In this document: piece after piece, positions 1 through 6,470 of the stretch | Numbering within the stretch: position 1 is the stretch's first letter | How the letters are laid out: every line of letters begins with the position of its first letter | Source of the DNA: Clostridiales bacterium | GTDB lineage: Bacteria > Bacillota > Clostridia > Christensenellales > Christensenellaceae | Direction: 5' to 3' | Length of the DNA: 6,807 nt | Assembly (NCBI GenBank): GCA_019420265.1 | Contig: JAHZHM010000235.1 | Coordinates: 1 to 6,807, forward strand | Notes under the pieces: generated by a model | Database searches by the model: none | The model's input: only the letters and a program-made list of their open reading frames with translations | What the model was told of the DNA's origin: nothing | Translations under genes and position numbers: made by a program

Positions 1-42
1 TCCATCTATTCAAAAGGGCTTTAATAAAAGACAATGAACTAC
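1..42 (+). other. Probable 3' end of an upstream gene, unidentified
   Basis: These bases lie directly before a terminator, so an upstream + strand gene probably ends here. Two frames stop in the interval: one at 22-24 and one at 35-37, the latter ending in PSIQKGFNKRQ. The third frame stays open through the terminator to a stop at 161-163, which makes it a less likely coding frame. The stop at 35-37 fits best with a terminator starting at 43. Too little protein is present to name it. In siphophages the genes before the tape measure are usually the major tail protein and tail assembly chaperones, so one of these is the expectation from context only. Confidence 0.3.
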
Positions 43-70
43 AAAAAGGCACTCAAGCGAGTGCTTTTTT
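43..70 (+). terminator. Rho-independent terminator
   Basis: A six-base-pair stem GCACTC/GAGTGC (49-54 with 59-64) closes a four-base loop AAGC and is followed directly by six T residues (65-70). The A-run at 43-47 can pair with the T-run, so the element has the A-stem-T shape of an intrinsic terminator. It sits between the upstream gene and the small gene before the tape measure. In phage late operons such a site can lower, rather than abolish, expression of the genes after the abundant structural genes; that role here is inferred. Confidence 0.85.
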
Positions 71-71
71 G

Positions 72-90
72 TTTCTCCAAAATGGAGAAA
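72..90 (+). promoter_or_regulatory. Hairpin holding the Shine-Dalgarno site of the first gene
   Basis: TTTCTCCA (72-79) and TGGAGAAA (83-90) form a perfect eight-base-pair inverted repeat with a three-base loop AAA. The 3' arm contains GGAG (84-87), which lies nine bases before the GTG at 97 and is the best ribosome binding site for that gene. In the folded RNA this site would be paired, so the hairpin could lower translation of the downstream gene. The inverted repeat and the spacing are seen directly; the regulatory effect is inference. The stem is AU-rich at its base, so it may be only moderately stable. Confidence 0.5.
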
Positions 91-96
91 ATATAG

Positions 97-468
97 GTGA
101 AGAGAAGGCTGATAGTAACAATGGGAAACGATGCACAAAAAGAAAGAGAAGATATTGCTTCTAAGATGGTGGATAGACTCCGGCAGGTTGGAACCATGGG
201 AATGGCAGCGAGAACAACAATGGGCAAAATGGGCGCCGCTGTTTCTGATGTATTGACAGAATATGGGGGCTCAGCTCAAAAAGCACAAAAGGGAGCTGCC
301 AAATATCGTGGAATGTCTAGCGAGGAGCTGAAGAAGGAACTGGATAGAATCAATCAAGAACTAGAAGAACAGAAACAAATTCTGCAGCAGGCCCAAAAGG
401 AATTAGCAGCATATTTGGAAAATGTGGGAGAAAATTCTGAGCTTGGCGGTGAAGGGGGTATTGTATGA
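97..468 (+). CDS. Small helical protein upstream of the tape measure, function unknown
   Basis: This 123-residue protein is not one I recognise. Its N-terminal third is charged. Residues 31-53 form a Met/Gly/Ala-rich, mildly hydrophobic stretch (VGTMGMAARTTMGKMGAA and on) that could be an amphipathic helix, but it is too polar for a clear membrane span. Residues 73-108 are rich in E, K, Q and L with heptad-like spacing and are probably a coiled coil; the end is glycine-rich. The GTG start at 97 has GGAG nine bases upstream. An in-frame ATG at 121 (MGNDAQ) is the alternative, with a weaker AAGG twelve bases before it. The stop overlaps the tape measure start as ATGA, so the two are probably translationally coupled. 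Its place is where tail assembly chaperones usually lie, but it shows no chaperone-like features or frameshift extension. A tail-related accessory role is inferred from position only. Confidence 0.75.
   Translation: MKRRLIVTMGNDAQKEREDIASKMVDRLRQVGTMGMAARTTMGKMGAAVSDVLTEYGGSAQKAQKGAAKYRGMSSEELKKELDRINQELEEQKQILQQAQKELAAYLENVGENSELGGEGGIV
454..458 (+). promoter_or_regulatory. Ribosome binding site of the tape measure gene
   Basis: A run of five G preceded by AA (452-458) lies six bases before the ATG at 465, inside the last codons of the preceding gene. It supports this start over later in-frame ATG codons. It is a G-run rather than a canonical GGAGG. Confidence 0.6.
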
Positions 469-3400
469 CGACAAATTTAAATGTAAATGTAGAGGAATAT
501 AGGCAGCTCATTGTTGTAATCCAGCAAACACAGACTTCTATAGCGAACCTGCAAGCCCAGCAGAATGATTGTGATAAAGCGTTTCAAAATTCCAAAGGAA
601 TGAAGGAAGCGGAAGCACAAAGCAAAAAAATGCAGGGGGTATTTGAGCTCATAGGTACTGCTTTAAAAACAGTTGCGTCCCTAAGCAAGGGCACTCTGAG
701 TGAATTTGCAGGAATGGTAGAGAAATCTTATGAGCTTGGGCAAGGAATTGCAAGTGCAGCTAAAAACGCTGGGTTGCTGCAAAGCTCTATGGGGGTATCG
801 ATGCTCACTCTTGGCCTTACTGCTGTTTTCACGATTATTACCGCTATTACTGACGCAGAGGAAAAAGCAAGGCAAAAAGCGGCGGAACTGAGACGCGAGA
901 TGAGCGAGATAAACAGCAACAATATTGGTGCTTCCGAGCTGATTTCAGAATATGAGACCTTATCTAGCAAGACGATAAAGACTGCCGAGGATACTGAAAG
1001 AATGCGGGATATCCGCGCAGACTTGGTGGAGCAATATGGATATTCGGCGGAGACAGTAGACGAAGAGGGAAGATTACTGGCCGGTAACCTTGACATAATG
1101 AAAGAGCAACTGGCAGTAGAAAGAGAGCGTCTGCTTTTAAAACTCGAAGAAAACGAGAACAACACAGAAAAAGACTTTAACCAAAATATGGAAAAGCGTA
1201 AAAGTCTTTTAGAAGAAGTTGCCAATTTAGATGAAAAGATAGCGAATCCTGAAAAGGCAATGCGGAACGAGGGGTTTTTTGAGTATTCCGAAGAGGATGT
1301 GGAAAAGCAGGTAGCAGCATGGCAGCAGATGAAGGAAGACGCTGAACGTGGGATAGAAGAATACGACAGAGCAGTTCGGCCAAGTATTAACGAGATGCTC
1401 CAGCAGATTGTTTTGACGGCGCAAGCACAAGGTAAAGAAATCCCAGAAGAGGTGCAAGGCGTTGTTAGAAATATTCTGGAGAATGCTTTTGAGTCTGGAG
1501 AAGATGGCGATACTGCAAAGTCCTGGGCGCAAGATGCGCTGGAAAGTTACTTTAAAATAGAAGATGCAGTAATACTGAATAAGGCAATTCCCGGAATCAA
1601 CAATCTGAAACAGAGCATTATTGCAACGATTTTTGCTGACAGCGAAGGAGAAATGCCAGAGGGCAGCGCAGATTTTATCAATCAGTTATTTGCGGGGCTA
1701 AACAAAGAGGATCAACAGTTTTTAGACAGGTTCCTAACTTTGCAGGAGAAAGTAAAAGAAGGAACTGCAACGATTCAAGAAGAACTTGAATTTGAAGGCA
1801 TGAAAACCGAAGGATTTCAGAAAATCAATGAGTTGATAGCTGAGAATGCCCGGCATTTCAAAGAAAATCCAGAATTAGTAAAATATACTTCGTATGCGCT
1901 TAAAGGGTATCGAGATGATTTAGGGGCTACAGTTACCAGCTTGGATAAAACAGCGAAGACGCAGGAAAAGGCAGAGGAGGCTGTACGCGATTTTGCTAAT
2001 GGCGGCAAAGACGCAATAAAAAGGGTATCTGATATTAAGAAAGAGATGAACTCGCTTGGTCAGCAACGGGCAGCTATCGAAGTTCTGAAAAAGGGGGAAA
2101 AGAATTCTAAAGAGTACGCCGATGCGATGGAGTATCTTTCGGATAGTTTTGAGATGGATCCCTCTGATATTTTGGAAAATTTGAATTTGCTCGATCAACA
2201 GTTAGGAGTGTCGGAAGATGAGTTTGCATCTTTTTTGAGCTTAATCGCCTCTTCGAGCGGTATTACATTTAAAATGGAAGATGGGCAAATTATCGCTATG
2301 GGTAATGATGCAAATGAGACAACACAACAACTTGCGGAAATGATGAATGCGGTTTTGGCTGCTGATGGCGCGTCTTTGAAGTTTGTCCCAACGAATGATG
2401 GCAAAGGTGTTATGGTTTCTAGCGATACCCCTAATTTTGTAGAAAACATCAACACCAAAAAAAGCAGCGGAGGCGGTCGCAAAAGTGGTGGCGGAGGCAG
2501 CGCCAAAAACACAGCGCTGGAGCGCGAGATGGCGCTGATGGAGCATAAAAAAGCGATGGATCAGCTGACGACCCAGGAAGAAATTGACAATCTGGAGCGC
2601 ATCCTGAACAAATATGCCAAGACCAATGAGGAAAAAGAGGACATCATCGAAAAGCTATATAGCTTGCGCAAACAGAAGGCCAAGGAAGACCTGGAATACC
2701 AAAAGGCGATGGATCAGCTGACCTTGCGGGAAGAGCTTGCGGCTATCGATGCGCAGCTTGCCACATATAAGGCGGGAACGCAGGCGCGGCGCGATCTGGA
2801 AAAAGAGCGATATGCCCTGGCAAAGGAACTGCAGCGACAGGAGTATGATCTGAAGGTCTATTATGGCCAGCTCACGCTGAAACAGCAGGAGCAGCAGCTC
2901 TCCCTCATGCTTGCCGATTATAAAAAAGGAACGCAGGCACGCATCGATCTGGAAAAAGAGCTCTACGATATTCAGCAGCAAATCCGTGAAAACGGTATAT
3001 CCCGGATTGACAGCGTTGCGGATGGCATCATCCAGGCGCTGAGCAATCGCTATGCCGAGCAGCAACGCATCGAGACCGAACGGCTGGAAGAATCCAAAGA
3101 GAATTGGAAAAAATGGGGCGATGAGCAGGTCGAAGCGATTCAAAAGCAGATTGATGCTCTGGACGAGCTGACAAAGCAGGAAGATAAGGAAGAGCAAGAG
3201 CGGCAAAAACGGCGCAAAGTCGCTTCCTTAGAGCAGCAGCTGCTCTATGAAACAGACCTGTATAACCAAATGAAGCTGCAGGAACAGCTGGCGGATGCGA
3301 GAAAAGAACTGGATGATTGGCTGCGGCAGCAGGAGAGGGAAGAACTCAAAGCCTCTTTACAGGAGCAGATAAATCAGGTGCAGCAGAAAGTCGAAGCGGA

Positions 3401-3875
3401 GCAGGAAAAAATCGACAAGCAGATAGAGGCAAATGATAAGTATTATGAAGAGCTGACCAAAGAACAGAATTTGCAGGCCGAAGCACAGAAATTGCTCATG
3501 AAAAATAATCAGGCGGAAATTTTGAACTTGCTGAAAAATTTCGCACCCGAATATAATTTGACAGGCCAAAGCCTTGGCGAGCAGCTGGTGGATGGCTTCA
3601 TGGGAAAGGTTGCGGATATTGAGACATGGTTTGGCGGGCTGACTGCTAAATTCTCGCAGTATCAAAATCAGATTGCCAGCATCGCGACCCAGGCTGCAGA
3701 TGAGTTTTATCGGACGCATGGTATTGCTAGGGAGATGCAGAGCGGGGCTGCGGCTACAGCTGCTGTATCGACTTCTTCGCCGCAAATTACGATGATTTTT
3801 AATCAGCCGGTGGAAAGCCCGACGGAAATTCGCAGAGAGATGGAGCGGCTAACTGAGCAGCTCGCGAACTTATAG
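465..3875 (+). CDS. Tail tape measure protein
   Basis: This 1136-residue, mostly helical protein has the length, composition and position of a siphophage tape measure protein, which sets tail length, lines the tube lumen and leaves the tail at DNA injection. Residues 101-129 hold its one strongly hydrophobic segment (GVSMLTLGLTAVFTIITAIT), a probable membrane span used at injection. Residues 150-227 (SEYETLSSKT, RADLVEQYGYS, EEGRLLAGNLD) resemble a block common in Firmicutes tape measures. A Gly/Ser-rich linker lies at 667-680. Residues 696-848 carry a 51-residue repeat in nearly three copies, followed by E/K/Q-rich coiled coil to about residue 1050. The C-terminus (FNQPVESPTEIRREMERL) matches the NQPV-SP motif typical of clostridial tape measures. 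No peptidase or lytic domain is evident. The gene is bipartite in base composition, about 41% GC just before the linker and 54% after. At roughly 0.15 nm per residue the predicted tail is about 170 nm. Confidence 0.93.
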   Translation: MTTNLNVNVEEYRQLIVVIQQTQTSIANLQAQQNDCDKAFQNSKGMKEAEAQSKKMQGVFELIGTALKTVASLSKGTLSEFAGMVEKSYELGQGIASAAKNAGLLQSSMGVSMLTLGLTAVFTIITAITDAEEKARQKAAELRREMSEINSNNIGASELISEYETLSSKTIKTAEDTERMRDIRADLVEQYGYSAETVDEEGRLLAGNLDIMKEQLAVERERLLLKLEENENNTEKDFNQNMEKRKSLLEEVANLDEKIANPEKAMRNEGFFEYSEEDVEKQVAAWQQMKEDAERGIEEYDRAVRPSINEMLQQIVLTAQAQGKEIPEEVQGVVRNILENAFESGEDGDTAKSWAQDALESYFKIEDAVILNKAIPGINNLKQSIIATIFADSEGEMPEGSADFINQLFAGLNKEDQQFLDRFLTLQEKVKEGTATIQEELEFEGMKTEGFQKINELIAENARHFKENPELVKYTSYALKGYRDDLGATVTSLDKTAKTQEKAEEAVRDFANGGKDAIKRVSDIKKEMNSLGQQRAAIEVLKKGEKNSKEYADAMEYLSDSFEMDPSDILENLNLLDQQLGVSEDEFASFLSLIASSSGITFKMEDGQIIAMGNDANETTQQLAEMMNAVLAADGASLKFVPTNDGKGVMVSSDTPNFVENINTKKSSGGGRKSGGGGSAKNTALEREMALMEHKKAMDQLTTQEEIDNLERILNKYAKTNEEKEDIIEKLYSLRKQKAKEDLEYQKAMDQLTLREELAAIDAQLATYKAGTQARRDLEKERYALAKELQRQEYDLKVYYGQLTLKQQEQQLSLMLADYKKGTQARIDLEKELYDIQQQIRENGISRIDSVADGIIQALSNRYAEQQRIETERLEESKENWKKWGDEQVEAIQKQIDALDELTKQEDKEEQERQKRRKVASLEQQLLYETDLYNQMKLQEQLADARKELDDWLRQQEREELKASLQEQINQVQQKVEAEQEKIDKQIEANDKYYEELTKEQNLQAEAQKLLMKNNQAEILNLLKNFAPEYNLTGQSLGEQLVDGFMGKVADIETWFGGLTAKFSQYQNQIASIATQAADEFYRTHGIAREMQSGAAATAAVSTSSPQITMIFNQPVESPTEIRREMERLTEQLANL
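2463..2504 (+). other. Gly/Ser-rich linker in the tape measure protein
   Basis: Residues 667-680 read SSGGGRKSGGGGSA, a flexible low-complexity linker between the N-terminal half and the repeat/coiled-coil half. Base composition changes here: I count about 41% GC for 1981-2460 and about 54% for 2461-2940. Confidence 0.8.
2550..3008 (+). repeat. 153-bp (51-codon) tandem repeat, nearly three copies
   Basis: Units begin at residues 696, 747 and 798 (bases 2550, 2703 and 2856), exactly 153 bp apart. Units 1 and 2 share KAMDQLT at the start; units 2 and 3 share QLTL, GTQAR and DLEKE at the same offsets. Identity remains at DNA level: a 17-base match GCGATGGATCAGCTGAC joins units 1 and 2, and CGATCTGGAAAAAGAGC joins units 2 and 3. 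The third unit fades near its end (from about residue 840). The repeat is in frame, so copy number could change without breaking the protein. Confidence 0.85.
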
Positions 3876-3883
3876 GAGAAGAT

Positions 3884-4762
3884 ATGCAAAAAATCAGATA
3901 TGTGAACCCTCATGGGAAGGAGGTCATCTTGGAAAAAGGGCCTCCTTTTGTATTGGAGAAAGTCACGGGGACAGGAGCAGAAGATGCCACGCTGCTCACT
4001 TCAGAACCTGCTTTTGTAGACGGAAAATATTTTCATGGGCTGTATATGGGTGATCGGGAGATCACGGCCAGCGTGCATATTTACGGCAAGGATAGAAAGG
4101 CGCTCTATGAAAATCGCCAGAAGCTGATGGCGCTGCTCTCGCCGGGGCAATTCAAAGAGGGCAAGATGGGAATTTTGGAATACCAAAACGACTATATCAA
4201 AGTCTGGATTCCGGCGATCGTCAAAAAAGGGCCGCAGCCGGTTAACCGGCAGGGGCTCTACCATACCTCGGTGCAGATTGTATTTTACTGCCCAGATTCG
4301 GATTGGCGGGGGATGAGCCAGCAAGCCGCACGCATCGCCTATGTGGATGGCGGCATGGAGTTCCCGCTGGAAATTGATCATGAAAGCGGCGTGCGCTTTG
4401 GCGCCAGAGGCTATGCGGGCAGTATCTACAATTTTGGCGATAAGCCGACGCCGGTTGAAGTGACGATCACAGGCCCAGCGGTCAATCCGGAGGTGAGAAA
4501 AGTCGCGACAGGGGAATATATTCGGGTCAAGCGAGAGCTGTTCGCGGGAGATGTTCTGTCCATACAGACAGATCCGCAGCAAATGCAGGTTACTATTACC
4601 CGCGCCAGCGGCTCGGTAGAAAAGGCAATGGGGTATCTGGATGCCACGAGCACATTCCTGCAATTAGAGCCGGGTGAAAACAAGCTGCAATACTTCTCGG
4701 AAGACGACAGCACAGCCAGTGAGATCATCGTGCGTGCCTATGACCGATATGGGGGCGTGTAA
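3884..4762 (+). CDS. Distal tail protein (Dit), Sipho_tail family
   Basis: This 292-residue protein resembles the phage tail family with SPP1-type Dit proteins, which form a hexameric ring joining the tail tube to the tip and serve as the hub for peripheral proteins. The N-terminal half (to about residue 140) has the family pattern of a short first strand with G-EVIL and a long segment around residues 50-115 (GLYMGDREITASVHIYG, RQKLMALLSPG, GILEYQNDYIKVWIPAIV). The C-terminal galectin-like half shows the usual run of motifs: IYNFGDKPTPVEVTITGP, then TGEYI, LFAGDVLSI, FLQLEPGENKL and a terminal RAYDRYGGV. Position directly after the tape measure is the standard one. AGGAG (3874-3878), five bases before the ATG, overlaps the tape measure stop. 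The length is normal for the family and I see no carbohydrate-binding insertion. Confidence 0.9.
   Translation: MQKIRYVNPHGKEVILEKGPPFVLEKVTGTGAEDATLLTSEPAFVDGKYFHGLYMGDREITASVHIYGKDRKALYENRQKLMALLSPGQFKEGKMGILEYQNDYIKVWIPAIVKKGPQPVNRQGLYHTSVQIVFYCPDSDWRGMSQQAARIAYVDGGMEFPLEIDHESGVRFGARGYAGSIYNFGDKPTPVEVTITGPAVNPEVRKVATGEYIRVKRELFAGDVLSIQTDPQQMQVTITRASGSVEKAMGYLDATSTFLQLEPGENKLQYFSEDDSTASEIIVRAYDRYGGV
4751..4757 (+). promoter_or_regulatory. Ribosome binding site of the Gp37-like gene
   Basis: GGGGGCG ends seven bases before the ATG at 4765, within the last Gly-Val codons of Dit. It is the only purine-rich run near the start and decides between the ATG at 4765 and the one at 4771. It is G-rich rather than GGAGG, so translation may rely partly on coupling to Dit. 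Confidence 0.5.
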
Positions 4763-4764
4763 CG

Positions 4765-5871
4765 ATGAATATGCTTTATGTGATTGAGCCGGATTTTACA
4801 CTGGCAGCGGCAATCGCCGGATACACCAACTTCCAGATGAAGCGAAAATTATATGAGATTGGGGAAATTGAGTTGCATGCCCCATTTGACGCTTTTGGAG
4901 CAGAGGAGCTAAAGCCCGGGCGTATTGTTTATATTACGCCGGATAAACCGGCAATTCTGACAAAGGTTGAGATAAGCGAGAGCAAAAAAGGAGCGGAAAT
5001 AGCGGCATACGGAATGCAGCTCAAAGGGATTGTGAGCAGGCGTGTCACCGTGCCGGACACAGAGGATGAGCAGATGCTTTTTGGTTATGATCGTTTCCCG
5101 CGGCCGGAAGAGCCCGAAGCTTCGGCAGAGAGCATATTCAAGCATTATGCAAGAAAACATATGGTGGAGCCGCTGGATGCGCGCAGAAAAATCCCCAACC
5201 TCTCGATTGAGCCAGATCAGAATAGAGGCAAGGCCGGGCGCTGGTCTTCGCGGTTCGAGGGGTTGGATGCCCTCTATAAAGCGCTGGGAGAATATGCCGA
5301 AATGGGATATGATATTGCGCTGGATTTAGAAAATAAACGGATGGTATTTGATGTCATTCCGGGCGTGGATCATACCGCTTCCAGCAATTTTCCGGTGATT
5401 TTTTCTACTGCCTATCACAATATGGCCACAACAAAATATTCGGCAGATACAAAGCCGATTGTCAATGCGGCCTATGCGGGCGGTGCAGGAGAGAATGAGG
5501 CGCGGCTGATCCAGACGATTTTTCGGGAGAATGCAACAGGGCTGGAACGGCGGGAGAGCTGGCTAGACTGCGGGAATATCGAGCTTGTGGAGGAGCTGGT
5601 TTATGAAGCAAACCATAAGCTGGAAAAAAGCATTTTGACAGAGACGCTGACCGGGACGATCACACCCACAGGCCCATTTGTCTATGGAGAAGATTATGAC
5701 CTCGGGGATATTGTAACCGTGCAAAGCAAGGTGACAGGGCTGGAAAAGGTTGCGCAGATTACCGAAATCTCTGAAAGCTATGAAAAGGGAGAAAGAAAAG
5801 TGAGCGTTACCTTTGGCAAAAGGCAGCAAAATATTTTGGATGAAATACGAAAGATGGAGGCGGTACGATAA
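4765..5871 (+). CDS. Siphovirus ReqiPepy6 Gp37-like tail hub protein
   Basis: This 368-residue protein looks like the Siphovirus ReqiPepy6 Gp37-like family, which takes the place of the N-terminal structural domain of tail-associated lysin (Tal) proteins: a trimeric hub closing the tube beneath Dit. Supporting segments are the N-terminal YTNFQMKRKLYEIGEIELHA (residues 20-39), the GRIVYI strand near 52, the GMQLKGIVSRR segment at 83-93, and the C-terminal YGEDYDLGDIVTVQ (307-320) followed by QITEISESYEKG and the VTFGK ending. It stops directly after this fold, so no endopeptidase or lysozyme domain is attached. The start is two bases after the Dit stop. ATG codons lie at 4765 and 4771 (MNM); GGGGGCG at 4751-4757 lies seven bases before the first and thirteen before the second, so the first is preferred. 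Confidence 0.85.
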   Translation: MNMLYVIEPDFTLAAAIAGYTNFQMKRKLYEIGEIELHAPFDAFGAEELKPGRIVYITPDKPAILTKVEISESKKGAEIAAYGMQLKGIVSRRVTVPDTEDEQMLFGYDRFPRPEEPEASAESIFKHYARKHMVEPLDARRKIPNLSIEPDQNRGKAGRWSSRFEGLDALYKALGEYAEMGYDIALDLENKRMVFDVIPGVDHTASSNFPVIFSTAYHNMATTKYSADTKPIVNAAYAGGAGENEARLIQTIFRENATGLERRESWLDCGNIELVEELVYEANHKLEKSILTETLTGTITPTGPFVYGEDYDLGDIVTVQSKVTGLEKVAQITEISESYEKGERKVSVTFGKRQQNILDEIRKMEAVR

Positions 5872-6470
5872 TGGCATTAGAAGAGAGCAGATTTTTTGAC
5901 AGTGTAGAGAACGATAACTCCTATTATGCGGATGATTTTGCAGAATACTTCCGCATGTTTCTAAAGGATGGCGTATGGAAGCTCGGGGAGAATTTGAGCG
6001 TCTCTCCGGGCAATGGCCTTTCGGTTTTGGTGGACTATGGCGCGGCGATGGTGCAGGGCTATGGCTATTGGCTCAAAGACAATGATACCGGGAAAAAGCA
6101 GCTCAATCTCGCGGGCACGACGGCTCAGCCGCGCATTGATCGGATTGTGCTTCGGCTGGATACTTCTCTGCAAATCCGCAGGATTACCCTTGCGGTCCTG
6201 ACGGGAGAAGCGGCGGCGCAGCCGGTGGCACCCAGCCTAACGCGAAACGGCAATATTTATGAGCTTTCACTGGCGCAAGTGCGCGTTGGCGCGAATGCAC
6301 TCTCGATTTTGCCCGAGCAGATTACTGATGAACGGGCGGATGCTTCGCTTTGCGGCGTGGTGGAGCCCAGGGCTGTCTCGGATTATCTGGATCAGGGAGT
6401 AAAGACCTCGGATAGCCCGACTTTTGAGAAGGTTACGGCAAATATCGTAGTAGGGGCGGTGTATCAGTAA
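5871..6470 (+). CDS. Tail-tip / upper baseplate-type structural protein
   Basis: This 199-residue protein resembles structural proteins found after the tail hub gene in many Firmicutes siphophages, which open with a FF-SVNGDR-Y--FaeyF pattern. Here that reads FFDSVENDNSYYADDFAEYF (residues 8-27). Strand-rich blocks follow: NGLSVLVDYGAAMVQGYGYW (48-67), RIDRIVLRLD (88-97), RRITLAVLTGEAA (103-115), and ELSLAQVRVGANALSI with ITDERADASLCG (131-162), all typical of the family. The end, TSDSPTFEKVTANIVVGAVYQ in part, resembles the segment that leads into a fibre or further domain in longer relatives. The ATG overlaps the previous stop as TAATG, with GGAGG at 5856-5860 ten bases upstream. It probably forms part of the tip or baseplate and may hold the receptor-binding protein. 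The family resemblance is firm; the exact structural role is inferred. Confidence 0.7.
   Translation: MALEESRFFDSVENDNSYYADDFAEYFRMFLKDGVWKLGENLSVSPGNGLSVLVDYGAAMVQGYGYWLKDNDTGKKQLNLAGTTAQPRIDRIVLRLDTSLQIRRITLAVLTGEAAAQPVAPSLTRNGNIYELSLAQVRVGANALSILPEQITDERADASLCGVVEPRAVSDYLDQGVKTSDSPTFEKVTANIVVGAVYQ
6453..6459 (+). promoter_or_regulatory. Ribosome binding site of the last, partial gene
   Basis: GGGGCGG ends ten bases before the ATG at 6470, inside the final codons of the preceding gene. Together with the TAATG stop-start overlap it supports this start. Confidence 0.5.

Noticed and set aside
69..97. Promoter-like pair TTGTTT / TATAGG with 17-base spacing
   Set aside because: Only three and four of six positions match the consensus, one element overlaps the terminator T-run, and transcription would start after the best-supported start codon. 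Not strong enough to list as a promoter.
3..163. Open frame through the terminator (from the window edge to a stop at 161-163)
   Set aside because: It would read straight through a strong intrinsic terminator and its hairpin, overlaps the next gene by over 60 bases, and ends in a Lys/Arg-rich tail typical of out-of-frame sequence. It could only be judged with upstream sequence.
450..465. Possible -1 programmed frameshift fusing the 123-residue protein to the tape measure
   Set aside because: The tape measure frame is the -1 frame and is closed by TGA at 450-452, so slippage would have to occur within 453-465. The sequence there (A GGG GGT) is not a proper slippery heptamer, and the G-run is explained as a ribosome binding site next to an ATGA overlap.
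728..1225. 165-residue Ser-rich open frame on the - strand
   Set aside because: Antisense shadow of the tape measure N-terminal half; the serine/leucine/phenylalanine excess is what reverse reading of Glu/Lys/Gln codons gives.
2655..3206. 183-residue hydrophobic open frame on the - strand
   Set aside because: It is antisense to the coiled-coil part of the tape measure; complementary reading of Gln/Lys/Glu codons produces Leu/Phe/Ile runs. It has no independent support.
4001..4663. 220-residue open frame on the - strand
   Set aside because: It lies wholly antisense to the Dit gene, has His/Arg/Pro-rich random composition and no recognisable motif or matching neighbour.
5042..5329. 95-residue + strand open frame inside the Gp37-like gene
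   Set aside because: It is an alternative-frame shadow with Arg/Trp/Met-rich random composition, wholly inside a well-supported gene.
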